From an uncultured Roseovarius sp. (GTDB taxonomy: Bacteria > Pseudomonadota > Alphaproteobacteria > Rhodobacterales > Rhodobacteraceae), in contig NZ_CAMYMD010000059.1 in assembly GCF_947259555.1 (NCBI RefSeq), positions 62,001 to 126,000 on the forward strand: a DNA stretch of 64,000 nt, read 5' to 3'. A program made the position numbers and the translations under genes. A model generated the notes under the pieces. It searched no databases and was not told where the DNA came from. It saw nothing but the letters and a program-made list of their open reading frames with translations. This document shows positions 55,755-64,000 of this stretch, piece by piece. The first letter of the stretch is position 1, and every line of letters begins with the position of its first letter.

Positions 55755-57086
55755 ATGGCGCTCCGTCTTCTCCTCGCGGTCCTTTTGCTGCTCGCGCCGC
55801 TGGCGCAGGCGGCAGAGGTCATCGTGCCGGCGCGGGACGGGGCGCTGACGGAGGCCGTCGCCGGGGCTGAATCCGGCGACGTGCTGATCCTCTCACCAGG
55901 CCGTTACATTGGCCCGGTGACGCTGTCGCAGCCCGTCACGCTCGACGGGCGCGGCGCGGCAACCATCGACGGCGGTGGTGTGGGCTCTGTCCTCACCGTG
56001 ACAGGTAAGGACATCACCGTTCGCGGCCTCATTATTACCGGTTCGGGCGATGATCATCAGGGCATCGACTCGGGCGTGCAACTGACCAAGACGGCACGCC
56101 GCGCGTTGATCGAGGATAACCGCATTCTCGACAATCTCTACGGGGTGGACATTCACGGCGCGAACGACAGCATTGTGAAGGGCAACACCATCCGAGGCCG
56201 TCAGGACCGGCAGATGAACGCCCGAGGCAATGGCGTCTATGTCTGGAATGCGCCGGGCGCGCAGGTGATCGGCAACGATATCCGCTACGGGCGCGACGGA
56301 ATTTTCGTCAACACATCCAAACGCAACATCTTCAGCGGCAACCTTATCCGCGATCTGCGCTTTGCGGTGCATTACATGCATGCCCATGACAGCGAAGTGT
56401 CGGGCAACATCTCGATCGGCAATCATCTCGGCTATGCCCTGATGTTCTCTGACCGGCTGAAGGTGCTGGACAACCTGTCGCTCAACGATCGCGATCACGG
56501 CGTGATGCTGAACTATGCCAACAGCTCTGACCTGCGCGGCAATCTGGTGCGCGGCACGGCTGGGAAATGCACCTTCATCTACAACGCACATCGCAACCTG
56601 ATCGTCGGCAACCGCTTCGAGAACTGCGACATCGGCATCCATTTCACCGCCGGGTCAGAGCGCAACGCGCTGACCGGAAACGCCTTTGTCGGCAATCGAA
56701 CGCAGGTGAAGTACGTCGGCACCACCGATGTGGAATGGAGTTTTGAGGGGCGTGGCAACTACTGGTCGGACCACCCGGCCTTCGACCTCGACGGCGACGG
56801 GTTGGCTGACAGCCCGTTTCGTCCCAACGACCTGATGGACCACATCCTGTGGTCGCAACCCGCCGCCTCGTTGCTGGTGGGCGCGCCGGCGGTGCAGCTG
56901 ATCCGGTGGGCGCAGTCGAGCTTTCCGGCCACATTGCCCGGCGGGGTGTTGGACAGTCACCCACTGATGCAGCCCGTGCAGATCGATACGCCGCAACGGA
57001 TACGGACTCTTGCAGACGAAAGCGCCGGGAAATGGCGCGATGGAAAGACAAATGATGCAAACTTTGACCCTCTCGCGTCTCACTAA
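55755..57086 (+). CDS. nosD: NosD, copper-site assembly protein
   Basis: A 443-residue periplasmic protein with a signal peptide (LLLAVLLLLAPLAQAAE) and a parallel beta-helix of repeated segments such as NRILDNLYGVDIHGANDS. NosD works with the NosFY ABC transporter to supply sulfur or copper to NosZ. It starts 3 bp after nosZ; its C-terminus overlaps nosF by about 35 bp. Confidence 0.94.
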   Translation: MALRLLLAVLLLLAPLAQAAEVIVPARDGALTEAVAGAESGDVLILSPGRYIGPVTLSQPVTLDGRGAATIDGGGVGSVLTVTGKDITVRGLIITGSGDDHQGIDSGVQLTKTARRALIEDNRILDNLYGVDIHGANDSIVKGNTIRGRQDRQMNARGNGVYVWNAPGAQVIGNDIRYGRDGIFVNTSKRNIFSGNLIRDLRFAVHYMHAHDSEVSGNISIGNHLGYALMFSDRLKVLDNLSLNDRDHGVMLNYANSSDLRGNLVRGTAGKCTFIYNAHRNLIVGNRFENCDIGIHFTAGSERNALTGNAFVGNRTQVKYVGTTDVEWSFEGRGNYWSDHPAFDLDGDGLADSPFRPNDLMDHILWSQPAASLLVGAPAVQLIRWAQSSFPATLPGGVLDSHPLMQPVQIDTPQRIRTLADESAGKWRDGKTNDANFDPLASH

Positions 57087-57948
57087 ACGCTATCGCGATA
57101 CCGAGGCGCTGCGCGACGTTTCACTCGACGTCGCACCGGGCGAACGCGTGGCGCTGCTGGGCCATAACGGTGCGGGCAAGTCGACGTTGATGAAGATCAT
57201 CCTCGGGCTGATCTCCTTCGACAGTGGTGAGGTGCAGGTGCTGGGTGCCGCCCCGGGTTCGGGGCCGGCGCGCGCCGGGGTGGCTTATCTGCCCGAGAGC
57301 GTGGCCTTTCACCCGGCCCTGACCGGGCTGGAGCAGATCCGCCACTATCTGCGCCTGCGCGGCGAACCCGCGCGTCTTGCTTCCGAACTTCTGGCGCGCG
57401 TTGGTCTTGCAGATGCGGGCAGACGCCGTATCGGCACTTATTCCAAGGGCATGCGGCAGCGCGTGGGGCTCGCGCAGGCGCTGATCGGTCATCCGCGGCT
57501 TCTGGTGCTCGATGAACCCACAAGCGGGCTTGATCCGGTGTCGCGGCGCGATTTCTATGCGCTGCTCGACGGGCTGGCGGCCGAGGGGGCTTCGGTGCTC
57601 CTGTCGAGCCACGCCTTGACCGAGGTGGAGGCACGCACAGACCGACTGGTGATCCTGTCGCAGGGTCGGCTGGTGACCCAGGGCAGCCTGAGTGATTTGC
57701 GGCGGCAGGCAGATCTGCCGATCATGCTGCATGTCACGCCGCGTACCGGTGCCTCGGGGCGTCTGGCCGAGGCGCTGCCGCAGGGGCGCATGAACGGCAC
57801 CGCGCTGCATATGAGCTGTGGGCAGGACGAGAAGCTCGCCACGCTCTCGCGCATCGCCGGACTGGGCGAAATTGTGAGCGACGTCGATGTGACCCCACCC
57901 AGCCTCGAAGACATTTACAGTCATTTCAGCCGGAGGGACGGGCAATGA
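57052..57948 (+). CDS. nosF: NosF, ABC-transporter ATP-binding protein
   Basis: A 298-residue ATPase: Walker A LLGHNGAGKSTLMKII, signature YSKGMRQRVGLAQALIG, Walker B LLVLDEPTSGLDP. It pairs with NosY and NosD in maturation of NosZ. The start at 57052 (MMQTLTLSRL) has GGAAAG upstream; the frame opens earlier inside nosD. It overlaps the nosY start by ATGA. Confidence 0.94.
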   Translation: MMQTLTLSRLTKRYRDTEALRDVSLDVAPGERVALLGHNGAGKSTLMKIILGLISFDSGEVQVLGAAPGSGPARAGVAYLPESVAFHPALTGLEQIRHYLRLRGEPARLASELLARVGLADAGRRRIGTYSKGMRQRVGLAQALIGHPRLLVLDEPTSGLDPVSRRDFYALLDGLAAEGASVLLSSHALTEVEARTDRLVILSQGRLVTQGSLSDLRRQADLPIMLHVTPRTGASGRLAEALPQGRMNGTALHMSCGQDEKLATLSRIAGLGEIVSDVDVTPPSLEDIYSHFSRRDGQ

Positions 57949-58766
57949 GCCGGATACTGGCAACCGCGCGCAGTGAGTTTCTGATCGCGCTGCGCAACCG
58001 CTGGGTCAGCATCGCCGTGGCGATGATGGTCGTGTTTTCGCTTGTCCTGTCAGCGGCCGGTTCTGCCCCGACCGGTGCGCTTGGGGCGGATCGGCTATCG
58101 GTCACGGTGGCAAGTCTGACTTCGCTTGCTGTCTACCTCGTGCCGCTGGTGGCGCTGCTGATGTCCTTTGACGGGGTCGCGGGCGAGGTCGAGCGGGGCA
58201 CGCTGCCGCTGCTTCTGACCTATCCGCTGAGCCGCGCGGAACTGCTGACGGGCAAGCTGTTTGCGCATGTGGCGGTTCTGACCTTCGCAGTGGCTGCAGG
58301 CTATGGCAGCGCCGCGCTGTCTGCCATCGCGACGGATAGCGCAGCGCTTGCCGGGACCCCAGCGCTCTGGCGGCTGTTCTGGACCTCGATATTGCTGGGT
58401 GCGGCGTTCCTCTGCCTCGGCTACGCGCTGTCGGCACTGGCGCAGCGGCCCTCGGGGGCGGCGGGGCTGGCCATCGGGCTCTGGCTCGCGATGATCGTGC
58501 TCTACGATCTTGGCCTGCTGGCCGCGATCGTGGCCGATGGCGGCGGCTGGTTCACGACCGAGCTTTTCCCCTGGCTTCTGATCGGCAATCCGGCGGATGC
58601 CTTCCGGCTCTACAATCTCGCCGCCTCCGAGGCGACCGCAGCAGCGGCCGGAATCGGCGGTGCCGCCAACGCCATCCCGCCCATGCATGCGCTCGTCTCG
58701 ATGCTGGCCTGGCCCGTGCTGGCACTTGGGGCGGCGGTCCTGATCTTCAGAAGGATTACACCATGA
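57945..58766 (+). CDS. nosY: NosY, ABC-transporter membrane protein
   Basis: A 273-residue membrane protein with six predicted helices. A first helix (residues 18-36) precedes the segment LLMSFDGVAGEVERGTLPLLLTYPLSR, typical of ABC2-type permeases. It forms the channel part of NosDFY. Its stop overlaps the nosL start by ATGA. Confidence 0.92.
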   Translation: MSRILATARSEFLIALRNRWVSIAVAMMVVFSLVLSAAGSAPTGALGADRLSVTVASLTSLAVYLVPLVALLMSFDGVAGEVERGTLPLLLTYPLSRAELLTGKLFAHVAVLTFAVAAGYGSAALSAIATDSAALAGTPALWRLFWTSILLGAAFLCLGYALSALAQRPSGAAGLAIGLWLAMIVLYDLGLLAAIVADGGGWFTTELFPWLLIGNPADAFRLYNLAASEATAAAAGIGGAANAIPPMHALVSMLAWPVLALGAAVLIFRRITP

Positions 58767-59323
58767 GACGCTTCGTTCCACTGCTTTGCCTTGCCCTGCT
58801 GTTGGGGGCCTGCAAGGAAGAGGTTGTCGACCGCCCCGATCCTGTTTCGATGACGGCCTCGATGGTGGGGCATTTCTGCCAGATGAACCTGCTCGAGCAT
58901 CCAGGGCCGAAAGCGCAGGTGCATCTGGTGGGACTGCCCGGCACGCCACTATTCTTCAGCCAGGTGCGCGATGGCATCGCCTTTCTGCGCATGCCCGAAC
59001 AGAATTACGACATCGCCACCGTCTATGTCAGTGACATGGGCCGTGCGCCAAGCTGGGACGCGCCTGGCGCGGAGAACTGGATCGAGGCCGACAGGGCGCA
59101 TTTCGTCATCGGTTCGGATCGCGCGGGTGGAATGGGCGCACCCGAGGTCGTTCCATTCGCCGAGTTGAGCGCGGCACAGGCATTTGTCAGCCAGCATGGC
59201 GGGCGTGTTGCTGCTCTGGACGAGATCACAGGTGCCGAGGTTCTTGCCCCGATCGAAGCTGCTGATGACTTCGCCGATGGAGCAGACAATTTCAAGACGC
59301 GCCTTCGCGCGCTGTCACAATAG
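58763..59323 (+). CDS. nosL: NosL, copper chaperone lipoprotein
   Basis: A 186-residue lipoprotein; the lipobox LALLLGACKE marks cysteine 17. The copper-binding segment MVGHFCQMNLLEHPGPKAQ contains the conserved cysteine and methionine of NosL. It supplies Cu(I) to apo-NosZ in the periplasm. Confidence 0.92.
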   Translation: MRRFVPLLCLALLLGACKEEVVDRPDPVSMTASMVGHFCQMNLLEHPGPKAQVHLVGLPGTPLFFSQVRDGIAFLRMPEQNYDIATVYVSDMGRAPSWDAPGAENWIEADRAHFVIGSDRAGGMGAPEVVPFAELSAAQAFVSQHGGRVAALDEITGAEVLAPIEAADDFADGADNFKTRLRALSQ

Positions 59324-59335
59324 AGGATGATCCAG

Positions 59336-60256
59336 ATGCAGAGCCTGTCCCGACGCCGTTTCCTTAGCATAGCTGCCTGTGCCGGGGCTTTGGGGGCCCG
59401 GCCCGCCGCCGCTCAGGTCACGCAATGGCACGCCACCGCGCTTGGCGCGCGGGCCACGCTCAGCCTTGCGCATCCCGAGGCAGAAGCCGTTGCTGAACGA
59501 GTCTGGGCCGAGCTGCGCAGGCTGGAGCGCATATTCAGCCTCTACCGAGCGGATTCGGCGATAACTGTGCTCAATGCCGAGGGCATCTTGCGCGCGCCGC
59601 CCTTCGAGTTGTTGGACTGCCTCAGCCTTTGTGACCGCATCCACCATGCGAGCGGTGGGCGTTTCGATCCGACCGTTCAGCCGCTCTGGGCGGCTCATTC
59701 CCGGCGTGATGCAACCGGGGCACCAGACCGTGCGGAGATTGCGCGGGCGCAAGCATTTGTAGGCTGGTCAGGCGTTCGGTTCGACAGTCAAACCGCGCAG
59801 TTCGAACGGCCCGGCATGGCCCTGACGCTCAATGGGATCGCGCAAGGCTATATCGCCGATCGGGTGGTGGCGCTTCTGACCCGGGAGGGGCTGACAGACA
59901 TCATGGTTGATACTGGCGAATTGCGGGCCTTGGGCGGGCGTCCGGACGGGTCGGACTGGCCAGTGACACTGCGCGCGCCGGACAGAAATGTCCTGGAGTA
60001 TCTCGGGTTGCGCGACCTGGCGCTGGCGACGTCAGCACCGCACGGCACGCTCATTGGTGAAAACGAAACGACCGGCCATATTTTCGATCCACGAACCGGG
60101 CAATCAGCGCGTACGGGCTGGCAGGTAATCAGTGTCGGTGGGCCGAGTGCCGCGCTGGCTGACGGGCTGAGTACTGCACTCTGCCTGATGGACCGTGAAG
60201 AAATGGAAAACTGTTTGTCCGGCTTTCCGGGAATGATTTTGCGGCATGTTTCCTGA
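59336..60256 (+). CDS. nosX: NosX, periplasmic FAD:protein FMN transferase (ApbE family)
   Basis: A 306-residue Tat-exported (SLSRRRFLSIAACAGA) ApbE-like flavin transferase that attaches FMN to NosR. Family blocks are FSLYRADSAITVLN, SGGRFDPTVQPLW, LTLNGIAQGYIADRVV and the C-terminal HIFDPRTGQSARTG. The ATG at 59336 is preferred over 59327 because GAGGA lies at the right distance from it. It ends the nos operon. Confidence 0.93.
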   Translation: MQSLSRRRFLSIAACAGALGARPAAAQVTQWHATALGARATLSLAHPEAEAVAERVWAELRRLERIFSLYRADSAITVLNAEGILRAPPFELLDCLSLCDRIHHASGGRFDPTVQPLWAAHSRRDATGAPDRAEIARAQAFVGWSGVRFDSQTAQFERPGMALTLNGIAQGYIADRVVALLTREGLTDIMVDTGELRALGGRPDGSDWPVTLRAPDRNVLEYLGLRDLALATSAPHGTLIGENETTGHIFDPRTGQSARTGWQVISVGGPSAALADGLSTALCLMDREEMENCLSGFPGMILRHVS

Positions 60257-60778
60257 GACACGGTATGGTCCGCAGATGTGGCGAGTAATCTTCCTGATAT
60301 TGCCGTTCGCGTGAACCGTGCGGACAAATCACCAATTGTGCTGGCTGACAGATCCGGACGTCGTCAAACTTCATCTTGCATAATAGTGAAATAATCCAGT
60401 CCAATACCGCTTATCGACCTGAGATGCAGAATAGACATGAGTGCGGAGGGATGTGCGAAGGCTGCGAAAGCTGCCACGCAAAACGGCTTACGACGATCCG
60501 CAACTCGGGACGCTGAGTATGCATTAGCCTCCGCAGCACTCCCTCCTCGTACAATCCTATATCGGTATAGGAAATACCGATCTGATTTAGATCAAAGCTT
60601 TTGCGGTCTTCACCATTGCGGAGGTTCTCGCATTGTGTGCGTCTGAAAAATTAGGATTGGTGAGGCGCAACGTCGCGCTTTCGCTTTGGCATTTACACGT
60701 CAGACTTCATGCTAATATATAGGTAATTAAAATACCTATTCGTACGGAATGTCTAAATCGGCATCGAAAGGCTTGGCC
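60257..60778. promoter_or_regulatory. Regulatory gap before the hemerythrin genes: FNR-like box and two inverted repeats
   Basis: This gap of 522 bp has an FNR-like box CTGATttagATCAA (60582-60595), directly preceded by an inverted repeat ATCGGTAT (60561-60568) and ATACCGAT (60574-60581). A second inverted repeat, ATAGGTA (60719-60725) and TACCTAT (60733-60739), lies 40 bp before the chosen start at 60779. The latter may be an Rrf2/NsrR-type site for NO response (inference). No gene is evident. Confidence 0.55.
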
Positions 60779-61261
60779 ATGCAAAGTGAAACCGACGCTG
60801 CAGTTCCTCATGAAACCGGTGAACTGATTGATCATATCCTGGCGCGCTACCATGAGGTCCACCGTGCAGAGTTGGCTGACTTGCGGCCATTGGCACAGAA
60901 AGTCGAAACGGTGCATGAGGATGATCCTGACGTGCCGCAGGGGCTGGCGAATGCGCTCGACGTGCTCGCCCGGGAAATGGAAGACCACATGGCCAAGGAG
61001 GAGATAATCCTGTTCCCGGCCATGCGCGCGGGCGTTGGTCCGGGCCTGGAGCATCCCATAGCCGCCATGCGCGCCGATCACGAAGATCATGCCGGGAATA
61101 TTGCCCTGATACGGCGATTGACCAACGACCTGACGCCGCCCGAACATGCCTGCGGGTAATGGCGAGCACTCTGTTCGGGAACGGATAAGCTGCTTCGCGA
61201 TCTTGCCGCGCATATTGCGCTGGAGAATGACGTGCTTTTCCCCCGCTTCGAGCCGCAATGA
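60779..61261 (+). pseudogene. Hemerythrin/YtfE-like gene interrupted by an in-frame TAA
   Basis: The frame starting MQSETDAAVPHETGEL encodes the hemerythrin part of a YtfE/DnrN-like di-iron protein: HILARYHEVHR, EEIILFPAMRAG and MRADHEDHAG. A TAA at 61157-61159 follows EHACG. In the same frame after it the family sequence goes on as WRALCSGTDKLLRDLAAHIALENDVLFPR and stops at 61261 (here quoted only in part: HIALENDVLFPR). That tail carries the last two iron ligands. The paralogue at 61877 has serine at the stop position (ACHSWARL). The gene is thus likely inactive by a single nonsense change. The start uses AAAGG before 60779. Confidence 0.8.
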
Positions 61262-61271
61262 GGTGTAAGCT

Positions 61272-61799
61272 ATGCAACTTGCGTGCGTGAATGCAAAAGG
61301 GCGTGGGGCGACCGATCGCCTGTTGACCGCGGTCGTTAGGCGATTGAGCGATAACGGAATTCGCCTAACGGGTGCCCTGCGCGCGGTCGGGGCCGGGGCG
61401 GGCCATTGCGCCAGCGCCTTGCGGCTGTTGCCGGATGGTCCGGTCATCGACATCACGCAGAATCTGGGCACTGGATCTGCGGCGTGCCGGATGGATGCCG
61501 GTGCGCTTGAACTGGCGGTGGCGGGTGCCACGGAGCGATTGGCGACACAGGGGGCCGACCTCGTGGTGCTCAACAAGTTCGGGATAAGCGAGGCGGAGGG
61601 GCGCGGGTTTCGGACGCTGATTGCCGAGGCGCTTGGGCGCGACCTGCCGGTTCTAATCGGCGTATCCGATGTGCATCGGGCGGCCTTTGATCGCTTTGCA
61701 GGTGGCATGGCGATAGCACTGCTTCCCGAGGAAGACGCGGTTCTGGCCTGGTGCCGCCAGGCGATTACACAGATGACCGAGGGTGGTCATGTGGTGTGA
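61272..61799 (+). CDS. DUF2478 family protein
   Basis: A 175-residue protein with DUF2478 pattern: a degenerate nucleotide-binding beginning (ACVNAKGRGATDRLLTAVVRRL), a conserved DITQNLGTGSAACRMD and GADLVVLNKFG. The family is often next to molybdenum or nitrogen-metabolism genes and its function is unknown. It lies between two hemerythrin genes, in one direction with short gaps. Confidence 0.75.
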   Translation: MQLACVNAKGRGATDRLLTAVVRRLSDNGIRLTGALRAVGAGAGHCASALRLLPDGPVIDITQNLGTGSAACRMDAGALELAVAGATERLATQGADLVVLNKFGISEAEGRGFRTLIAEALGRDLPVLIGVSDVHRAAFDRFAGGMAIALLPEEDAVLAWCRQAITQMTEGGHVV

Positions 61800-61876
61800 G
61801 CATGTCCTCACCCATACCCATCGGGCCGGATGGCAGGATGCCTCCGGCTCGAAGGCACGTTTCAAAGGAGTTTACG

Positions 61877-62362
61877 ATGATGGAAACCGATCCGCATGGC
61901 GCAGGCCAAACGCCGACGGCGGCGCTGATCGCGCATATCCTGTCGCGCTACCATGACACGCATCGGCGCGAACTGCCCGAGTTGCTCGCGCTCGCCCGAA
62001 AGGTCGAGACATCGCACGCCACCGATCCAAACACACCGCACGGCCTGACACAGGCACTTGAAGCGATGATTGCGGACTTGGAGGAACACATGCGCCGCGA
62101 GGAGGAGGATGTCTTTGCCACGCTCGCGACCGGAGATGCGTCGGCAGGCGAAGGCATCGCCGGACTGCGGCATGATCACGAAGGACACGAAGCGGCATTG
62201 AACCGGATCGCGGCGATCACGCATGGCTTTCGACTGCCCAGTTATGCCTGCCACAGCTGGGCTCGTCTCTATGCCGGTCTGGGTAAGCTGGCCGAGGATC
62301 TCGACGAGCACAGATATCTCGAAGACAGTGTGCTCTTTCCACGTCTCCAGGCCGGACAATGA
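61877..62362 (+). CDS. Hemerythrin/YtfE-like di-iron protein
   Basis: A 161-residue HHE-domain protein. Probable iron ligands lie in HILSRYHDTHR, LEEHMRREEED, GLRHDHEGHEA and DEHRYLEDSVLFPR. Similar proteins repair Fe-S clusters damaged by NO (DnrN/NorA/YtfE type); the N-terminal ScdA domain is missing here. The ATG at 61877 has AAGGAG six bases upstream. It is a paralogue of the broken gene at 60779 and overlaps the next gene by ATGA. Confidence 0.85.
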   Translation: MMETDPHGAGQTPTAALIAHILSRYHDTHRRELPELLALARKVETSHATDPNTPHGLTQALEAMIADLEEHMRREEEDVFATLATGDASAGEGIAGLRHDHEGHEAALNRIAAITHGFRLPSYACHSWARLYAGLGKLAEDLDEHRYLEDSVLFPRLQAGQ

Positions 62363-63045
62363 CCGACAGGCGCAAATATGCCTCGCCGCCCTGCATGGCG
62401 GATGAGGTGGACCCCGCCTATTTCGACCCATCTGGCGTGGATGCAGATCAGGTGCGGGACGTGGCGCGCTGGCGTAGGGCGGAGCGGCAGCGGCTGGCCA
62501 GGCTCCGCGACGACCTCGGGCAGGCGGGGCGCGCGCGAGTTTCCGAAGAAATCGCTAAACATCTTGCCGGGGTGCTGGAGGCGCGCGGGGCAGGGCAGGG
62601 CACGGTTCTGTCGGGCTATTGGCCGATCAAGGGCGAGCCCGACCTGCGCCCGCTTTTGAAGGAGTTGCACGGCGCAGGCGTCACCATCGCCCTGCCGGTG
62701 GTGGAGACGCGGGCCGCACCGTTGGTCTTCCGCCGCTGGACGCCAGAGACGAAGATGGTGCGTGGCGACTGGAACATTCCTGTGCCCCCGCCCGAGGCCG
62801 AACTTCTCACGCCCGACATCACCCTGGCGCCCTGTCTCGGCTGGTCCGATGGGTGTTATAGGCTGGGCTGGGGCGGCGGGTATTTCGATCGCACGCTGGC
62901 CGTGCTCGACCCGCGCCCCATCGTCATTGGCATCGCGCTTTCCTCTGCGCACCTGCCGACGATTTATCCGCAACCCCATGACATCCCGCTCGATCTCATC
63001 GTGAACGAGGCGGGTGTGTCCACCGAAAGAACGTCCAACTCATGA
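62359..63045 (+). CDS. 5-formyltetrahydrofolate cyclo-ligase family protein
   Basis: A 228-residue protein with the ATP-dependent cyclo-ligase signature RLGWGGGYFDRTL and the N-terminal RRAERQRLARLRDDLG. About 40 extra residues precede the core. It converts 5-formyl-THF to methenyl-THF if active. It is coupled by ATGA to both the hemerythrin and ubiT, unusual company for a folate gene; its role in anaerobic quinone synthesis or stress is not known. Confidence 0.85.
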   Translation: MTDRRKYASPPCMADEVDPAYFDPSGVDADQVRDVARWRRAERQRLARLRDDLGQAGRARVSEEIAKHLAGVLEARGAGQGTVLSGYWPIKGEPDLRPLLKELHGAGVTIALPVVETRAAPLVFRRWTPETKMVRGDWNIPVPPPEAELLTPDITLAPCLGWSDGCYRLGWGGGYFDRTLAVLDPRPIVIGIALSSAHLPTIYPQPHDIPLDLIVNEAGVSTERTSNS

Positions 63046-63572
63046 CCGACAGTAGTCAAAGCGTTTACCCGACCCGATTACCCGGCAGCGGGCTTTTCTC
63101 GCGGCTGGCGTGTGGTGCTTTGCAACCGCTCCTGTCGCGTGTTGCGCGGCGCATCGCTGCGCGGCACCCGTCGCTTTTCGCGCGGCTCGGGCCGCATCAG
63201 GGCACTGATTTCCTGATCGACCCGGTCGACATGCCTTTCGCCCTGCATCTTCGGCCCGACCCCGAAGCTCTGGTATTCCGGGTTGTGCCGCGCGATGCCG
63301 CGCCGCAGGCAGGCGCCACCATCCGGGGGCGATTCATGCTGCTTCTGGAACTGGTCGATTCCGAGGAAGACGGCGACGCCGCCTTCTTCTCACGCGATCT
63401 CGAGGTGACGGGCGATACCGAGGCGGTGGTACGGCTGCGCAATGCGCTCGATGATGTCGAGGGCTCCATCGCCGAGGAGACGGCGGCGATGTTCGGCCCG
63501 CCGGGTCGCGCCATCCTCGCGCGGCTCAGGCGCGGCTATTCCAATGACACGAACGAACAGGAGGTCGTATGA
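63042..63572 (+). CDS. ubiT: UbiT, SCP2-domain protein of oxygen-independent ubiquinone biosynthesis
   Basis: A 176-residue SCP2 (sterol-carrier-like) domain protein, start MTDSSQSVYPTRL. The SCP2 part holds residues about 60-130 (GTDFLIDPVDMPFALHLRP). UbiT carries prenylated intermediates and works with UbiU and UbiV to hydroxylate the ring without O2. Its stop overlaps the ubiU start. Confidence 0.88.
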   Translation: MTDSSQSVYPTRLPGSGLFSRLACGALQPLLSRVARRIAARHPSLFARLGPHQGTDFLIDPVDMPFALHLRPDPEALVFRVVPRDAAPQAGATIRGRFMLLLELVDSEEDGDAAFFSRDLEVTGDTEAVVRLRNALDDVEGSIAEETAAMFGPPGRAILARLRRGYSNDTNEQEVV

Positions 63573-64000
63573 GCCTTGCCGAACTAATCTGCCCCGCAGG
63601 CACCCCCGCAGCACTCCGCACTGCCGTCGATGCGGGCGCAGACGCGGTCTATTGCGGTTTTCAGGATGCCACCAACGCGCGCAATTTTCCGGGGCTGAAC
63701 TTTACCCCCGACGAGTTGGCCGAGGCGGTGACCTATGCCCATGCGCGCGGCACCAAGGTGCTTCTCGCGCTCAACACCTACCCGCCGGCGGGCAAGGTCG
63801 ATCTCTGGCGGCAGGCGGCGGATCTGGGCGTGCGGCTTGGGGTGGATGCCTTCATCGTGGCCGATATGGGCGTCGCCGATTACATCGCGCGCACCCATCC
63901 GCAGGCGCGGCTGCACCTGTCGGTGCAAGCGGCGGCCTCCTCCCCTGAGGCGATCCGCTATTATTGCGAGCATTTCGGCGTGCGGCGCGTGGTGCTGCCG
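63569..64000 (+). CDS. ubiU: UbiU, U32-family hydroxylase subunit (partial, runs off window)
   Basis: The first 144 residues are visible. The U32 peptidase-family beginning LICPAGTPAALRTAVDAGADAVYCG and LNFTPDELAEAVTYAHARGTK is clear. With UbiV it forms an Fe-S dependent O2-independent hydroxylase in ubiquinone synthesis. The Fe-S cysteines lie beyond the window. ubiV should follow. Confidence 0.9.
   Translation, partial: MSLAELICPAGTPAALRTAVDAGADAVYCGFQDATNARNFPGLNFTPDELAEAVTYAHARGTKVLLALNTYPPAGKVDLWRQAADLGVRLGVDAFIVADMGVADYIARTHPQARLHLSVQAAASSPEAIRYYCEHFGVRRVVLP

Noticed and set aside
61157-61159. Recoding of the in-frame stop of the hemerythrin gene as selenocysteine or pyrrolysine
   Set aside because: The stop is TAA, not TGA or TAG, and no recoding structure is visible; a nonsense change is simpler.
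1-64000. CRISPR array or insertion sequence
   Set aside because: No regularly spaced repeats with unique spacers, and no transposase frame or terminal inverted repeats, were found; the only mobile genes are the integrase and AlpA-like gene.

Overview
The window is high-GC alphaproteobacterial DNA, most likely a Rhodobacteraceae (Roseobacter-group) chromosome. This rests on the protein families present (DUF1127, DUF2852, DUF6456/DUF6477, IalB, a MocR regulator, two FadL-type porins, a non-pyrrolysine MttB) and on the nosCRZDFYLX gene order known from Paracoccus. Genes lie close together on both strands, many with 1-11 bp overlaps. Assignment is from protein family and gene order only; no database search was made.

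Positions 1-14.3k hold housekeeping and metabolic genes: a heme-c/HAMP membrane protein, an IscU-like scaffold, hisI, gluQ-trmFO-crotonase, a thioesterase, the spermidine genes speD-speE, a DUF1127/MocR divergent pair with repeated operator-like boxes, rplM-rpsI, and a minus-strand chain metA-hydrolase-ppk2-tetR-DUF2852. A lower-GC two-gene cassette (14.5-15.8k: predicted lipoprotein plus small helical protein) interrupts this.

Positions 15.8-42.1k hold a P-loop protein, two FadL-type porins, an FkbM/monooxygenase/DMT operon, guaA, mttB, DUF6477/DUF6456 flanking two perfect DnaA boxes, a VIT1-type transporter, oxyR and lipA. A cell-envelope group follows: a MepK-like endopeptidase divergent from an L,D-transpeptidase-lpxD-ACP-ketosynthase operon. 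Next come ialB, an intergenic region with two candidate small RNAs, a HerA-like ATPase, a glycosyltransferase, arginase and ornithine cyclodeaminase with an Lrp regulator, an array of four palindromes, and dsbB-yqaA.

Positions 42.2-46.1k are an integration site: intact tRNA-Leu(CAA), a tyrosine integrase with an AlpA-like partner, then a scrap-yard of gene fragments (cytochrome c NapC family, nitronate monooxygenase, a possible PemK-like toxin). Positions 46.3-50.3k hold three lipid-related genes: a diacylglycerol-kinase-like protein, a LpxL-like acyltransferase and an MsbA-like exporter.

Positions 50.3-64.0k form an anaerobic respiration region on the plus strand. A well-formed FNR/NnrR-type promoter precedes a DUF1858 gene, nosC and nosRZDFYLX (nitrous oxide reduction). 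After a 0.5 kb regulatory gap with another FNR-like box come a hemerythrin/YtfE-like gene broken by an in-frame stop, a DUF2478 gene, an intact hemerythrin paralogue, a 5-formyltetrahydrofolate cyclo-ligase, ubiT and the start of ubiU (oxygen-independent ubiquinone synthesis). Together these suggest growth by denitrification at low oxygen, with nitrosative-stress repair and quinone supply under the same control.
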